A DNA stretch of 64,000 bases from Neisseriaceae bacterium JH1-16 (GCA_025989215.1 JAPDNP010000009.1:124001-188000), one strand, 5' to 3'. Numbered from the stretch's first letter, positions 16,190 to 25,230 are shown. The notes: generated from the sequence alone by a model not told the origin. Numbers and translations: made by a program.

Positions 16190-17815
16190 TTACACCGGCT
16201 GCTTGCTGGTCACGACCGCCGGAGTCACCGAGGTCACAGGTGCTTCCTGGGGGGCCGACACCGCGTGCGCCGAACGGTTGTGCTCGTCGATCAGGTGGCT
16301 AGGCACGTCGCCGTAGTCCTCGCGCAGCCATTTGAGCAGGCCGTACACCTTGACCAGGATGATCAGCGCGAACGGGATGGCGGTCACGATCACCGCGGTC
16401 TTCATGGTGTTGAGCGGGGCCTTGGCGAAGATCATCGCCAGCGGCACCAGGGTCAGCATCACGCACCAGAACAGGCGGTCGGCCGGGGCCGGGTCTTCGC
16501 CCTCTTCCAGATCGCGGGTGCAGGTCGCCGATACCGCATAGCCCACCGCGTCCATGTGCGCGGCCAGGAACACCACCATCACCGCCAAGAAGAACACCAT
16601 CACCGCGCGGCCGGCCGGCAGCTGGTCGAGCAGCAGGCCGATCGCCACTTCGCCGCCCTGCTTGCTCAGCACGTCCGGCACGTTGACCAGGCCGGTGATG
16701 AAGCTATGCACGCTGTAGTTTTCCAGCACGCCGAACACGAACCAGATGCCGATGCAGCCGCCCAGCACCATCGCCATCAGCACTTCGCGGATGGTACGGC
16801 CGCGCGATACGCGGGTAACGAACAGCGCCACGCCCGGTGCGTACGAGATCCACCACAGCCAGTAGAACACCGTCCACTCGCGGGTGAATTTGCCGTCGCC
16901 CATCGGGTCGGTGAACAGGCTCATGTCGACGAAGTGGGTCAGCATCAGGCCCATGCTCGACAGCGAGTTGCTGGTGATGAACTGAGTCGGGCCGGCCAGG
17001 TAGATGTACAGCGCCAGGATCACGACGCCCCAGCACACCATGTGGCTGAGCCGCTTCATGCCGCCGTCCATGCCCACGTAGGAGGACAGCGTGAACACCA
17101 CCGATACCGCCAGGATGATGATCACCTGGGTGGTGAAGGTGTCCGGGATGCCGGTCAGGATCGACAGCAGCTTGGCGAAGGTGATCGCGGTCAGCACCAG
17201 CGAGATGGTCAGCGCGCCGAACATGCACAGCATGAACAGCAGGTCGACCAGCCGGCCGACCGGGCCACGGGCCTTGAAGCCGGTGATCGCCTCTATCATC
17301 GACGCCAGGCTCAGGCCCTTGTTCTTGCGCACGTGGAAGTGGTAGCACATCGCCACCGCGCCGATCGCGTAGATCGCCCAGGCGCTCAGGCCCGAGTGAA
17401 AGAAGGAATAGGCCACGCTGAATTTCAGCGCTTCCTGCGACTGAGGCGTCAGGTTCAGCCCCGGGGTCTGGTAGTAGTAGGCCCAGTCGAGGAAGCCCCA
17501 GTACAGCGTCGACGAACCGAGGCCCGACAGGATGAACATGAAGATCCACGACGGGGTGGAGTAATCGGGCTTGCCTTCGCCCAGGCGGATCTTGCCGTAC
17601 TTGCTGAAACCCAGCCAGCCGACGAACAGCACGGCAAAGAATGCGAATAACAGGATCGGCGACGCAAAGATCGTCGTACACCAGTACAGAACCTTCTCGG
17701 CCCCGTCGATCGACGCTTTCGGGAAGGCGGTCATGCCACCGACCAGGGAAAAGATGATCAGCAGGCTGACCACGGCAAGGGGCGTATCGCGCCTGCCTTT
17801 TTTGATGTTGTCCAC
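16190..17815 (-). CDS. BCCT-family transporter (probable carnitine/betaine importer)
   Basis: Betaine/carnitine/choline transporter of 541 residues with about 12 membrane segments. The family Trp-rich signature is present as FYWLWWISYAPGVALFVTRV, and the substrate-site helix as HSGLSAWAIY. The start is GTG at 17815 because AAGGAG lies five bases upstream; the longer open frame to 18007 lacks a signal. It heads the esterase gene and is near cntA, so carnitine is the likely substrate, though choline or betaine are possible. Confidence 0.9.
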   Translation of the reverse strand: MDNIKKGRRDTPLAVVSLLIIFSLVGGMTAFPKASIDGAEKVLYWCTTIFASPILLFAFFAVLFVGWLGFSKYGKIRLGEGKPDYSTPSWIFMFILSGLGSSTLYWGFLDWAYYYQTPGLNLTPQSQEALKFSVAYSFFHSGLSAWAIYAIGAVAMCYHFHVRKNKGLSLASMIEAITGFKARGPVGRLVDLLFMLCMFGALTISLVLTAITFAKLLSILTGIPDTFTTQVIIILAVSVVFTLSSYVGMDGGMKRLSHMVCWGVVILALYIYLAGPTQFITSNSLSSMGLMLTHFVDMSLFTDPMGDGKFTREWTVFYWLWWISYAPGVALFVTRVSRGRTIREVLMAMVLGGCIGIWFVFGVLENYSVHSFITGLVNVPDVLSKQGGEVAIGLLLDQLPAGRAVMVFFLAVMVVFLAAHMDAVGYAVSATCTRDLEEGEDPAPADRLFWCVMLTLVPLAMIFAKAPLNTMKTAVIVTAIPFALIILVKVYGLLKWLREDYGDVPSHLIDEHNRSAHAVSAPQEAPVTSVTPAVVTSKQPV

Positions 17816-18137
17816 GGTTTCTCCTTTTGTAGGGCTGTGCAGCGTGTGTTTGTTGTTGTTCACGCTTTTGTGTTGTTGCTGGTTGTTACTCCACCGACTA
17901 CCGCGGCACGGTCGGCTACTGCTCGACTCGCGACCGCCGGTTCTGCAGGCAGGCTGGTTCAGCAACGCACGGCCAGCCAGCCGAATACCACATAAACTGC
18001 CAGACAATCCAACCTGATCGACAACCGGCGGCGCAATCCCCGCCGGTGCCTGCCCTGCCCGGCCATGCGGCCGGGCTTGCTTCCCTGCGCGGCACGTCGT
18101 ACTCGGCGCGCCGGCAGGGTTTTGTAGATGATGCGTG
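17816..18137. other. Intergenic region between dmlA and the BCCT transporter gene
   Basis: No gene seen. It holds the 5' leader of the transporter gene (T/G-rich tracts at 17825-17890) and, nearer dmlA, the hairpin GCCCGGCC-ATGC-GGCCGGGC (18057-18076), a possible 3' end of dmlA without a T-run. Confidence 0.4.
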
Positions 18138-19217
18138 TTACAAGGCTGCTGCGATCGCCGCGCCCACTTCGGTCGTGTTGGCCGAACCGCCCATGTCCGG
18201 GGTGCGCGGGCCTTCCTGCAAGACCTGCTCGATCGCCTTCAGGATCGCGTCGTGCGCGTCACGGAAGCGGCCCTCGCCGTCGCCCAGGAAGTCCAGCAGC
18301 ATCGCGCCCGACCAGATCATCGCGATCGGGTTGGCGATGTTCTTGCCGTAGATGTCCGGCGCCGAGCCGTGCACCGGCTCGAACAGCGACGGGAAGGTGC
18401 GGTCCGGGTTCAGGTTGGCCGAAGCGGCGAGACCGATCGTGCCGGTGCAGGCCGGGCCCAGGTCCGACAGGATGTCGCCGAACAGGTTGGACGCGACCAC
18501 CACGTCGAAGCGGTCCGGCTGCAGCACGAAGCGCGCCGACAGGATGTCGATGTGCTGCTTGTCCCACGCCACGTCCGGGTACTGGCCGGCCATCTCGGCC
18601 ACGCGCTCGTCCCAGTACGGCATGCTCACCGCGATACCGTTCGACTTGGTCGCCGCAGTCAGCTTCTTGCGCGGGCGGCTGTTGGCCAGCTCGAACGCGT
18701 ACTTCAGGATGCGGTCGACGCCGTGGCGGGTGAACACCGCCTCCTGCAGCACGAACTCACGGTCGGTGCCCTCGAACATCTTGCCGCCCACCGAGGTGTA
18801 CTCGCCCTCGGTGTTCTCGCGCACTACGTAGAAATCGATGTCGCCCGGCTTGCGGCCGGCCAGCGGGCACGGCACGCCCGGCAGTAGGCGCACCGGACGC
18901 AGGTTCACGTACTGGTCGAACTCGCGGCGGAACTTCAGCAGCGAACCCCACAGCGAGATGTGATCGGGCACCTTGTCCGGCCAACCCACCGCGCCGAAGA
19001 AGATCGCATCGAATTCCTTCAGGGTCGCGAACCAGTCGTCCGGCATCATCTTGCCGTGTTCCAGGTAGTAGTCGCAGCTGGCCCAGTCGAAGGTGCTCAC
19101 CTCGATCTGGATGTCGAACTTCTCGGCCGCCGCGTGCAGCACGCGCAGACCCTCCGGCAGTACCTCGTTGCCGATGCCGTCACCGGCGATGGCGGCGATC
19201 TTGTAAACCTTGCTCAT
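18138..19217 (-). CDS. dmlA: D-malate/tartrate dehydrogenase (decarboxylating)
   Basis: Member of the isocitrate/isopropylmalate dehydrogenase family, 359 residues, of the TtuC/DmlA subgroup (opening YKIAAIAGDGIGNEV). It oxidatively decarboxylates D-malate or tartrate to pyruvate or oxaloglycolate with NAD. The metal/substrate Asp residues (SNLFGDILSDLGP) and the ENTEGEYTSVGG segment are present. In the carnitine cluster it would finish the route malic semialdehyde to malate to pyruvate. It is divergent from a LysR gene. Start MSKVYKIAAI at 19217, as in homologues. Two GTTGGCCGAA motifs lie within it (18177, 18414). Confidence 0.9.
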   Translation of the reverse strand: MSKVYKIAAIAGDGIGNEVLPEGLRVLHAAAEKFDIQIEVSTFDWASCDYYLEHGKMMPDDWFATLKEFDAIFFGAVGWPDKVPDHISLWGSLLKFRREFDQYVNLRPVRLLPGVPCPLAGRKPGDIDFYVVRENTEGEYTSVGGKMFEGTDREFVLQEAVFTRHGVDRILKYAFELANSRPRKKLTAATKSNGIAVSMPYWDERVAEMAGQYPDVAWDKQHIDILSARFVLQPDRFDVVVASNLFGDILSDLGPACTGTIGLAASANLNPDRTFPSLFEPVHGSAPDIYGKNIANPIAMIWSGAMLLDFLGDGEGRFRDAHDAILKAIEQVLQEGPRTPDMGGSANTTEVGAAIAAAL

Positions 19218-19278
19218 AGTGTTCTCCAGTGCAAACCAGCGTGGCTGGTCATGATTTGAATTCGATTGAGCGCTAGCA

Positions 19279-19298
19279 TGCCGCAAAACATTCCGGCA
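19279..19298. promoter_or_regulatory. Candidate LysR-type operator between dmlA and dmlR
   Basis: TGCCG-N10-CGGCA is a dyad of the LysR T-N11-A class, located between the divergent dmlA and LysR starts. Assignment to this regulator is inferred from position. Confidence 0.5.
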
Positions 19299-19335
19299 AT
19301 AATCCCTGCATCTGTGCACACATAAGACACGAATC

Positions 19336-20238
19336 GTGAAGAATGATCCGCAACTGGACGACCTGCGCGTGTTCTGCTTGGTCACACGCCGCTCCGGCTT
19401 CGCCGCCGCCGCCGAAGAGCTGGGCGCCTCGCCCGCCTTTGTTAGCAAGCGGCTACGCATTCTGGAAGAGACGCTGGGGGTGAAACTGCTGCACCGCAGC
19501 ACCCGGCGTGTCGCCATCACCGAGGACGGCGAGCGGGTGTACCGCTGGGCGCAGCGCATCCTCGCCGACGTCGACCACCTGGTCGACGAAGTGTCGGAAA
19601 TCAGCCAAAACCCGCGTGGGCTGATCCGCATCAGCAGCAGTTTCGGCTTCGGCCGCCACCACGTCGCCCCGGCGCTGTCGACGTTGGCCGAACGCTACCC
19701 GCAGCTGGAGATCCGCTTCGACGTGTTCGACAAGCTGGTCGACCTGGCCGTCGAGGGCATCGATCTCGACATCCGCATCGGCAACGAGATCGCCCCGCAG
19801 CTGATCGCGCGCAAGCTCGCCGCCAACCGCCGCATTCTGTGCGCGGCGCCCGGCTATCTAGAGAAGCGCGGCGTGCCGAAGAGCCTGGAAGAACTCGCCA
19901 GCCATGACTGCCTGGCGATCAAGGAACGCGACCACCCCTTCGGCCTGTGGCGCCTCGCCGGCCCGGATGGCGACGAAACGGTGAAAGTCACCGGCCCCTT
20001 GTCGTCCAACCACGGCGAGATCGTCCACCACTGGGCGCTAGCCGGCCACGGCATCATGCTGCGTTCGTTATGGGATGTGGGCAGGGAATTGGAGAGCGGA
20101 CAACTGGTACAGGTGCTGCCCGACTACCGCCAGGAAGCGGACATCTGGGCGGTGTACCCGGCGCGGCTGTCCAGTTCGGCCAAGCTGCGGGTGTGTGTCG
20201 AATTCTTCGAGCAGTATTTTGGAGAGGGGCGGTTTTGA
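19336..20238 (+). CDS. dmlR: LysR-family regulator of D-malate/carnitine utilisation
   Basis: The 300-residue protein has an N-terminal winged helix (SGFAAAAEELGASPAFVSKR) and a LysR substrate domain (about residues 95-295). The sequence is of the DmlR group and the gene is divergent from dmlA. The start is GTG (19336). Remarkably, its last 138 codons recur downstream as a mutated fragment (21537-21950), and part of them again at 23751-23977, so this 3' end has been copied twice. It probably activates dmlA and perhaps the whole carnitine cluster, like CarR of Acinetobacter. Confidence 0.85.
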   Translation: MKNDPQLDDLRVFCLVTRRSGFAAAAEELGASPAFVSKRLRILEETLGVKLLHRSTRRVAITEDGERVYRWAQRILADVDHLVDEVSEISQNPRGLIRISSSFGFGRHHVAPALSTLAERYPQLEIRFDVFDKLVDLAVEGIDLDIRIGNEIAPQLIARKLAANRRILCAAPGYLEKRGVPKSLEELASHDCLAIKERDHPFGLWRLAGPDGDETVKVTGPLSSNHGEIVHHWALAGHGIMLRSLWDVGRELESGQLVQVLPDYRQEADIWAVYPARLSSSAKLRVCVEFFEQYFGEGRF

Positions 20239-20299
20239 GGCACGTAGGACGTAAGCCTCTGACTGGGCGAGGCAAGCGAAGCGTCGCGAAGGAATGCGA

Positions 20300-20346
20300 G
20301 GCGTTCCGCCATGCTCACTATATTTGCAAATGGGCGGCGGAACGCC
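20300..20346. repeat. Inverted repeat downstream of dmlR
   Basis: GGCGTTCCGCC (20300-20310) and GGCGGAACGCC (20336-20346) form a perfect 11-bp stem with a 25-base AT-rich loop. No T-run. It stands where composition changes from GC-rich chromosome to AT-richer island. Confidence 0.5.
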
Positions 20347-20481
20347 CCAGGGGACGCGACTCGGAATTATCGGGATACGCGGCTAATCAGAATCCCGAGC
20401 TCCCTTTGCAAGGACACCACGCCAAAGCGGAGTTCTAATGAAAGTCATGTAAATCTGACCAATTGGCCAGTGCGCGGCAGC

Positions 20482-21012
20482 CTACTTTGTGCGTTTCCAT
20501 ATGACTTCTGCGGTCCCCCCACCCGATGCGGCGGAGCTGGTCCACTTGAGTTCGTTTGAGGTTACAGTGATGACTCTCCTCTGATCAGTGGCATCCCAGT
20601 TCGCATATGAGCTACCTTCCACGTGAAGAATAAGGGTATGGTCTTTCTCATTCACCGAGTACCTCCCATAGAAGGCGAGAGTCCCCTGAGCCACACCCTT
20701 ATTTTCCTCCGACGATCCCTCTAAACGATTATTGGACGCAAACTTCTTCCTTGCATCCCCAACAAGCACCTCGGAAAAATACCCATCTTTATCGAGCATG
20801 AGGACGCCCCTCGTATTCCCCCCAAAGGGCTCATAGGTGCTGCCGTCCGCTTTCTTGGCGACCTCTGAAACGCGGCCCCAGGTCCCGATGAGTTTTTGCC
20901 TCAAACTCCCTTCCTTTCCCTGAGCCCACCCTTGAGACACCCCCACAAGCATCAAGCCGACAATCAAGCTTACAGATAAAAGCTTTACTGTACCGTCACT
21001 CCAGCTCTTCAC
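20482..21012 (-). CDS. Secreted lipocalin-like domain protein
   Basis: Small exported protein of 176 residues. The start is GTG at 21012, preceded by GGAGG with 6-base spacing; it gives a signal peptide ending near GVSQGWAQ. The mature part (KLIGTWGRVSEVAKKADGST, then GVLMLDKDGYFSE) fits the lipocalin-like (Lipocalin_5) pattern of a beta-barrel opening with a GTW motif. Ligand unknown. Base composition is AT-richer than the flanking chromosome, and it lies between dmlR and the first dmlR fragment, so it looks like transferred cargo. Confidence 0.7.
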   Translation of the reverse strand: MKSWSDGTVKLLSVSLIVGLMLVGVSQGWAQGKEGSLRQKLIGTWGRVSEVAKKADGSTYEPFGGNTRGVLMLDKDGYFSEVLVGDARKKFASNNRLEGSSEENKGVAQGTLAFYGRYSVNEKDHTLILHVEGSSYANWDATDQRRVITVTSNELKWTSSAASGGGTAEVIWKRTK

Positions 21013-21536
21013 GGAACACCTCCAGTCATCACGAAGGACCTCGTGAGACCAATTTTCAGCCGTCACCTAGATAGCAAATCCTTACCACCGGGGTTACCCG
21101 CATCAAATATGATGATGCGGATCGCGGCGAGATTAACCTTACTGAGTGCAACCTCAAGCTGCGATTGGATACACGAGGTACTGATGCGGATAAAGATATC
21201 ATTAGAGCCACCATTTCTCCCCAGCGATGGTGTTTAAAAAAACAAATCGCCAGTCAGAAATATCTTTCTTCATAGCACTCGCGCCTACTTTCTGCAATTT
21301 AGTTTTTGCTCTATCCCTACCCTATATTTAGCCATGACATTACCAAAGAGAAGCCATAGAAAATCCTCTACTCTTTTTAGATATTTTGCTTGCATTCATT
21401 GCCAACACTTGTTGAATATTATTACTCCATTTTTAACAATGGATTTAATTAACGGCAATTTACCACGAAAAACTCTGTGCAAAATCTCAACCCTAGTAGC
21501 GAAATCGCACTACAGCTGATTATGCAGAAACTGACT
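21013..21536. other. AT-rich non-coding island DNA
   Basis: This is the AT-richest stretch of the window. I see no convincing gene, hairpin or repeat in it. It probably holds the promoter of the lipocalin-like gene next to 21012. Confidence 0.5.
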
Positions 21537-21950
21537 CCAACCGCCGCATCCTGTGCGCGGTGCCCTGCTACCTGGAGAAACGCGGCGTGCCGAAAAGCCA
21601 AGAAGAACTCGCCAGCCCCGATTGCCTGGTGATCAACGAACGTGACCACCCCTTCGGCCTGTAGCGCCTGGCAGGTCCCAACGGCGACGAAACGGTCAAG
21701 GTCACCGGCCCCTTGTCGTCCAACCACGGCGAGATCGTCCACCACTGGGCACTGGCCGGCCATGGCATCATGCTGCGTTCCTTATGGGATGTAGGGCGGG
21801 AACTGAGGGATGGGAAACTCGTGCAAGTACTGCCCGATTACCGCCAGGAAGCGGACATCTGGGCGGTGTACTCGGCGCGGCTGTCCAGCTCGGCCAAGCT
21901 GCATGTATGTGGAGTTCTTTGAGCAGTACTTTGGGGAGGGGCGGTTTTGA
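21537..21950 (+). pseudogene. Fragment 1 of dmlR (3' 138 codons)
   Basis: This segment aligns with dmlR 19825-20238, from AACCGCCGCAT to the TTTTGA stop, at high identity. It lacks the DNA-binding half, has an in-frame TAG where dmlR has TGG (HPFGLW), and has a one-base deletion near the C-terminus (LHVC then GVL). It is not a functional gene. The beginning of similarity falls abruptly within AT-rich DNA. Confidence 0.9.
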
Positions 21951-21958
21951 GGGGCACT

Positions 21959-22040
21959 GTAGGATGGGGGAAGCGCAACGTAGTCCATCAAATCATCACA
22001 CCACATCGATTTGATGGGCTCCGGCATCAATACCCCCTAC
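21959..22040. repeat. Hairpin repeat, copy 1 (after dmlR fragment 1)
   Basis: The outer arms begin GTAGGATGGGGG and end CCCCCTAC. The inner stem CCATCAAATC (21985-21994) pairs with GATTTGATGG (22008-22017). Related copies follow at 23980 and 25231. It begins 8 bases after the stop of the dmlR fragment. Confidence 0.75.
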
Positions 22041-22052
22041 TTCCTGTCGGCA

Positions 22053-22538
22053 TTATTTATGAATGAATATGTATTGGACTCCGTCCTCATTAAGATCAAA
22101 ATCAACATAAGCCGAGTCATCCCATACATACTTATAGGCCGTCATGGTTAAAAATGCCGAGCCGGGCTTTGTAATAGGCTTACCCAAGGCAGCCACCAGC
22201 TTTTTATCATCATCACCCAACTTGACCCCCTTAACATCACCACTGAACGGGGCATCGAGACGAATTGTTTCGGATTTTCCATCCCTGTCAAAGAACACCC
22301 AGACACCCTTGGTTCGGAGGTGAATGAACGTCTTCCCCTTATTCACGTCGAAAGCCCCAGCAGGCAGCGCGGGGTTTCTGGCCATCGGCTCCGGGTCCAT
22401 ATCCGCTTTTAGCTTTGCCTTGACTGTGGCGGCATCATCGCCCAGCACGAGCTTAAACGGCAGGTTGCTTGACTGAGCAAAGGTGGGAGCGGACAGCCCT
22501 AAGCTTGCCAGCATGGCCATAGAGAATACCTTATTCAC
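22053..22538 (-). CDS. Secreted protein of unknown function
   Basis: 161 residues when started at GTG 22538, which follows AAAGGATG and yields a clear signal peptide (NKVFSMAMLASLGLSAPTFA). The mature protein is small and soluble, with the segments PFKLVLGDDAATVKAKLK and DVKGVKLGDDDKKLVAALGK, suggesting a small alpha/beta fold; I do not recognise the family. It is 63 bases downstream of another secreted-protein gene on the same strand and likely co-transcribed. AT-richer than the chromosome around it. Confidence 0.65.
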   Translation of the reverse strand: MNKVFSMAMLASLGLSAPTFAQSSNLPFKLVLGDDAATVKAKLKADMDPEPMARNPALPAGAFDVNKGKTFIHLRTKGVWVFFDRDGKSETIRLDAPFSGDVKGVKLGDDDKKLVAALGKPITKPGSAFLTMTAYKYVWDDSAYVDFDLNEDGVQYIFIHK

Positions 22539-22601
22539 AGAACATCCTTTCTTTTGATTAGTTTTAAGACAATATAAGAACTCATAAAGCCCGGCTGACA
22601 A

Positions 22602-23315
22602 TTAAGGCTTTGCCGTATCGTCCAATAGTTTCACTGCACCCGCATTAAATGTCGCGCCCCCACCATCTGCATCCGGAATAAAGGTCATGGCAACATCAGC
22701 AGTCTTGCCGCATGCTCGGAATGTCCAGACCTCATTCCAAACACTCTTGAATGTCTTTCCACCCTCCTCAACATCGTGGGGTTGCTCGGTGATCCGCATA
22801 TCGAAGATATTGACATCATTGCAGCCCTTCAGCCCTGCTAGGATCAACATGTGACTGGCAGTCAATGGAAATGCATCTTTTATTAGCCTTGGTTCTGCAT
22901 TGGTATAACCTGGATAGTAGATATGCGCTGTGGGCGCCTTGCCATCCCCATTTGCCATGAATAGGGCATTGTAGACCTTCGTTTCACCGCAGCGCTCGAA
23001 CTGATAACGGGAAATCCATGTCCCTTTTTCTTGGTACGGTTTGTCGTCCGGATAATCAATTTCCGACAGAATAATCGTACTCACTGGCTGTACCATGAAC
23101 TGCTCCTTGCAGGCCGTTTGAAGGCCAAATTTTTTGTCCTGCATCAACCCAATCCGATACAGTGATTCCATCATCGGTCGCGAGGAAATATAGTCAGCGG
23201 TTCTCTTATTGTTTTTCAGCTCCGAACCTATACTGACTGTCTCAGCCAAAGACAGACTTGACACCACCACTCCGCACATCGCAGCAATTAGAGCTGGATA
23301 GACAATTCTTCTCAT
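22602..23315 (-). CDS. Secreted Cys-containing protein of unknown function
   Basis: 237 residues with a signal peptide (MRRIVYPALIAAMCGVVVSSLSLA). The mature part has about four cysteines (QTACKEQF, FERCGETK, LKGCNDVN, FRACGKTA) that could form two disulfides in the periplasm. I do not recognise the family; there is no catalytic motif. It precedes the 22053-22538 gene on the same strand, both within the dmlR-fragment island, and the composition is AT-richer than the chromosome. Confidence 0.65.
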   Translation of the reverse strand: MRRIVYPALIAAMCGVVVSSLSLAETVSIGSELKNNKRTADYISSRPMMESLYRIGLMQDKKFGLQTACKEQFMVQPVSTIILSEIDYPDDKPYQEKGTWISRYQFERCGETKVYNALFMANGDGKAPTAHIYYPGYTNAEPRLIKDAFPLTASHMLILAGLKGCNDVNIFDMRITEQPHDVEEGGKTFKSVWNEVWTFRACGKTADVAMTFIPDADGGGATFNAGAVKLLDDTAKP

Positions 23316-23750
23316 CGATCAATTCTTTCTGTCTTTTAGAAAAAAGACTTAAATTGCTGCCCCATAGATAAGATGCCTTGAGACCCATCGAATCATGAGC
23401 AGGTTTTGCGCAGGGCTATGAGCGTTCTGTTCTAGGCGCCGCTTATGTTTTCCATAATCTCTCGCCCTTTCGGAGGCCTCGTCGAGCCCCGCACCTCAAC
23501 TAGCTCTCCTACTCCTACCACCTTCCCAACTTAAGAGCATCGCCAGCACACCATGCCCAACGCTTAACTAAAACACGATGAGCAGACATATTAGATAACG
23601 CAATCAGCATAAATGCGTTGACCGACAGTGAAGGCAGACGGCACCAAGGGGGTCCGAGCCTGTTGCGTGATAGATCAACCAGCTCATACCTCAGCCCGCA
23701 TCGGCTCATTAAGACACTGCTTGGGTAAGTGCTTGGAACAACAAGACATA
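23316..23750. other. Non-coding island DNA upstream of dmlR fragment 2
   Basis: No convincing gene. It should contain the promoter of the two secreted-protein genes near 23316-23400. The remainder shows only broken short frames. Confidence 0.4.
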
Positions 23751-23977
23751 CGAAAAGCCTGGAAGAACTCGCCGGCCAGACCGGCGACGAGACGGTCAAG
23801 ATCACCTCCCCTTGTCGTCCAACCAAGGCAAGATTATTCGCCACTGGGCACCGGCCGATGCTGTGGTCACTATGGGATGTGGCTCGGGAACAGGAAGATA
23901 GGAAACTGATTCAGGAGCGGCCCGACCTCCGCCAGGAGGCGGACATCTGGGCGGTGTACCGGGCACGGCTGTCCTGC
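23751..23977 (+). pseudogene. Fragment 2 of dmlR (more decayed)
   Basis: Aligns with the dmlR segment from about KSLEELA to the ARLSS region. It has an internal deletion between EELA and GDETVK, further small indels and many substitutions, for example the retained GDETVK and DIWAVY phrases. It is shorter and more diverged than fragment 1. A hairpin repeat follows immediately. Confidence 0.85.
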
Positions 23978-23979
23978 AA

Positions 23980-24065
23980 GTAGGGTGGGGGGCAGCCCAG
24001 CCCATTAAATCATCACACGACCGCGACTTGATGGCTTATGGCGCAACCGCCACGCCACGTCCTAC
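23980..24065. repeat. Hairpin repeat, copy 2 (after dmlR fragment 2)
   Basis: Begins GTAGGGTGGGGGG and ends CGTCCTAC. The inner stem CCATTAAATC (24002-24011) pairs with GACTTGATGG (24025-24034), with G-U type pairs. Same family and same position relative to the dmlR fragment as copy 1. Confidence 0.7.
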
Positions 24066-24115
24066 TTACTGCAGATTGATGTGCAACTCCAACGCATGCG
24101 GGGCGTAGATGCAGC

Positions 24116-24499
24116 CTAGTACCCAGCTTCATAAGGCCGGGTCATGACCTCGAGGCGATGACCGTCGGGATCGTCGAAATAGAATCCTCGACCACCGTTG
24201 TGCCGGTAGATCTCGCTGGGGCGCTGTTTGCCGGGGGTGGCCCAGTATTGGAGCCCCCTTTCGCGGATGCGGGCGAAGATTTGGTCGAACTCGTCTTCAC
24301 CGACCAGGAACGCGTAATGCTGCGAAGCAATGTCGCCGTCGTGCACATTGAAGTCGAGCGACACGCCGTTGCTGAGTCGGACGACAAGCATCGGCCCGAA
24401 TGGGGTGGGGCTCGGTAGCCCCATAATCTCGATCAGAAACGTCGCCGATTTCTGCTTGTCGCGGCACCAGACTATCGTGTGGTTTAGCTGCACACTCAC
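24116..24499 (-). CDS. VOC-family (glyoxalase/bleomycin-resistance fold) protein
   Basis: 127-residue vicinal-oxygen-chelate protein. His7 (LNHTIVW), an inner His (ASQHYAFLV) and the terminal GHRLEVMT Glu give the usual metal-binding set, and the paired beta-alpha-beta-beta-beta modules are visible. Substrate unknown; such small stand-alone proteins include lyases and resistance proteins. It is GC-rich again, unlike the secreted genes beside it. Confidence 0.85.
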   Translation of the reverse strand: MSVQLNHTIVWCRDKQKSATFLIEIMGLPSPTPFGPMLVVRLSNGVSLDFNVHDGDIASQHYAFLVGEDEFDQIFARIRERGLQYWATPGKQRPSEIYRHNGGRGFYFDDPDGHRLEVMTRPYEAGY

Positions 24500-24630
24500 C
24501 TCACCATCCTCCTTTCCGACGTGACTGACTCAACGGATAAGCCCGGAAACGTTGACCAAAGGGCAAAGCCGCCGTTGCCGAGCGAAGGGCACGCAAGTGT
24601 CGCGTCGAGGCGCCCGGGTTGAGCGAGCGC

Positions 24631-25062
24631 TTAGGCGCCACCTGGCGCTGCGGGAACCAGGCCGTAGCGGGACATGACCGACATCACCGCTGCCTTGTCC
24701 GGCGGCCCTTCCCTTTTAAACAGCGCGGCGATGTCCCGAAAGTATTGCTCACCGATGTCCGGCGACAGGACGATCAGCGCTCGGGCGCTTGCCTCGAAGG
24801 GATTCGAAAAAGCGTGCACGACGCCCTTCGGGGTGTGCATGCTGTCACCGGGCCCCAAGTCACGCGAGGTCGTTCCAACGGTGTATCGGAGGATGCCGTC
24901 CAGCACGTAGACACACTCCTCGTTGTTCGAATGACTATGCGGCGGCGGCACGATCGAATTGGCAGGCACAGTCATTTCAAACATGCCTAAGCTGTTGGTC
25001 TTGGAACCATCGAGGATATAGCGGATGACTAGCTGGCCAATCTTGATCTCGGACGTGCTCAT
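24631..25062 (-). CDS. Cupin-domain protein
   Basis: 143-residue single cupin. Motif 1 is seen as PPPHSHSNNEECVYVLDG (His, His, Glu) and motif 2 as GDSMHTPKGVVHAF. The start at 25062 (MSTSEIKIGQ) follows AGGAGA. Such proteins bind a metal and act as small dioxygenases, isomerases or sensors; nothing here fixes the role. Same strand as the VOC gene, with 131 bases between. Confidence 0.85.
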   Translation of the reverse strand: MSTSEIKIGQLVIRYILDGSKTNSLGMFEMTVPANSIVPPPHSHSNNEECVYVLDGILRYTVGTTSRDLGPGDSMHTPKGVVHAFSNPFEASARALIVLSPDIGEQYFRDIAALFKREGPPDKAAVMSVMSRYGLVPAAPGGA

Positions 25063-25230
25063 ATCGCTGTTTCTCCTGAATGCCGCAGAGCGTGTCGCAC
25101 GACAAGCCGTGCCAGGCCTGCGCAAACATCCGAACCAACGCATCGGCCCGGCGGCAGGGACGCTTTATTGATCGTAGACAACGGTAAGCACAAGGCCAGC
25201 CCTGCTGCCATGCACGGCTTTGGCAAGCAA

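Noticed and set aside
13739-17650. 1303-codon open frame opposite the carnitine genes
   Set aside because: It is antisense to four well-identified genes and their gaps. Its Arg/Gln/His/Val-rich translation is typical of the reverse frame of GC-rich coding DNA.
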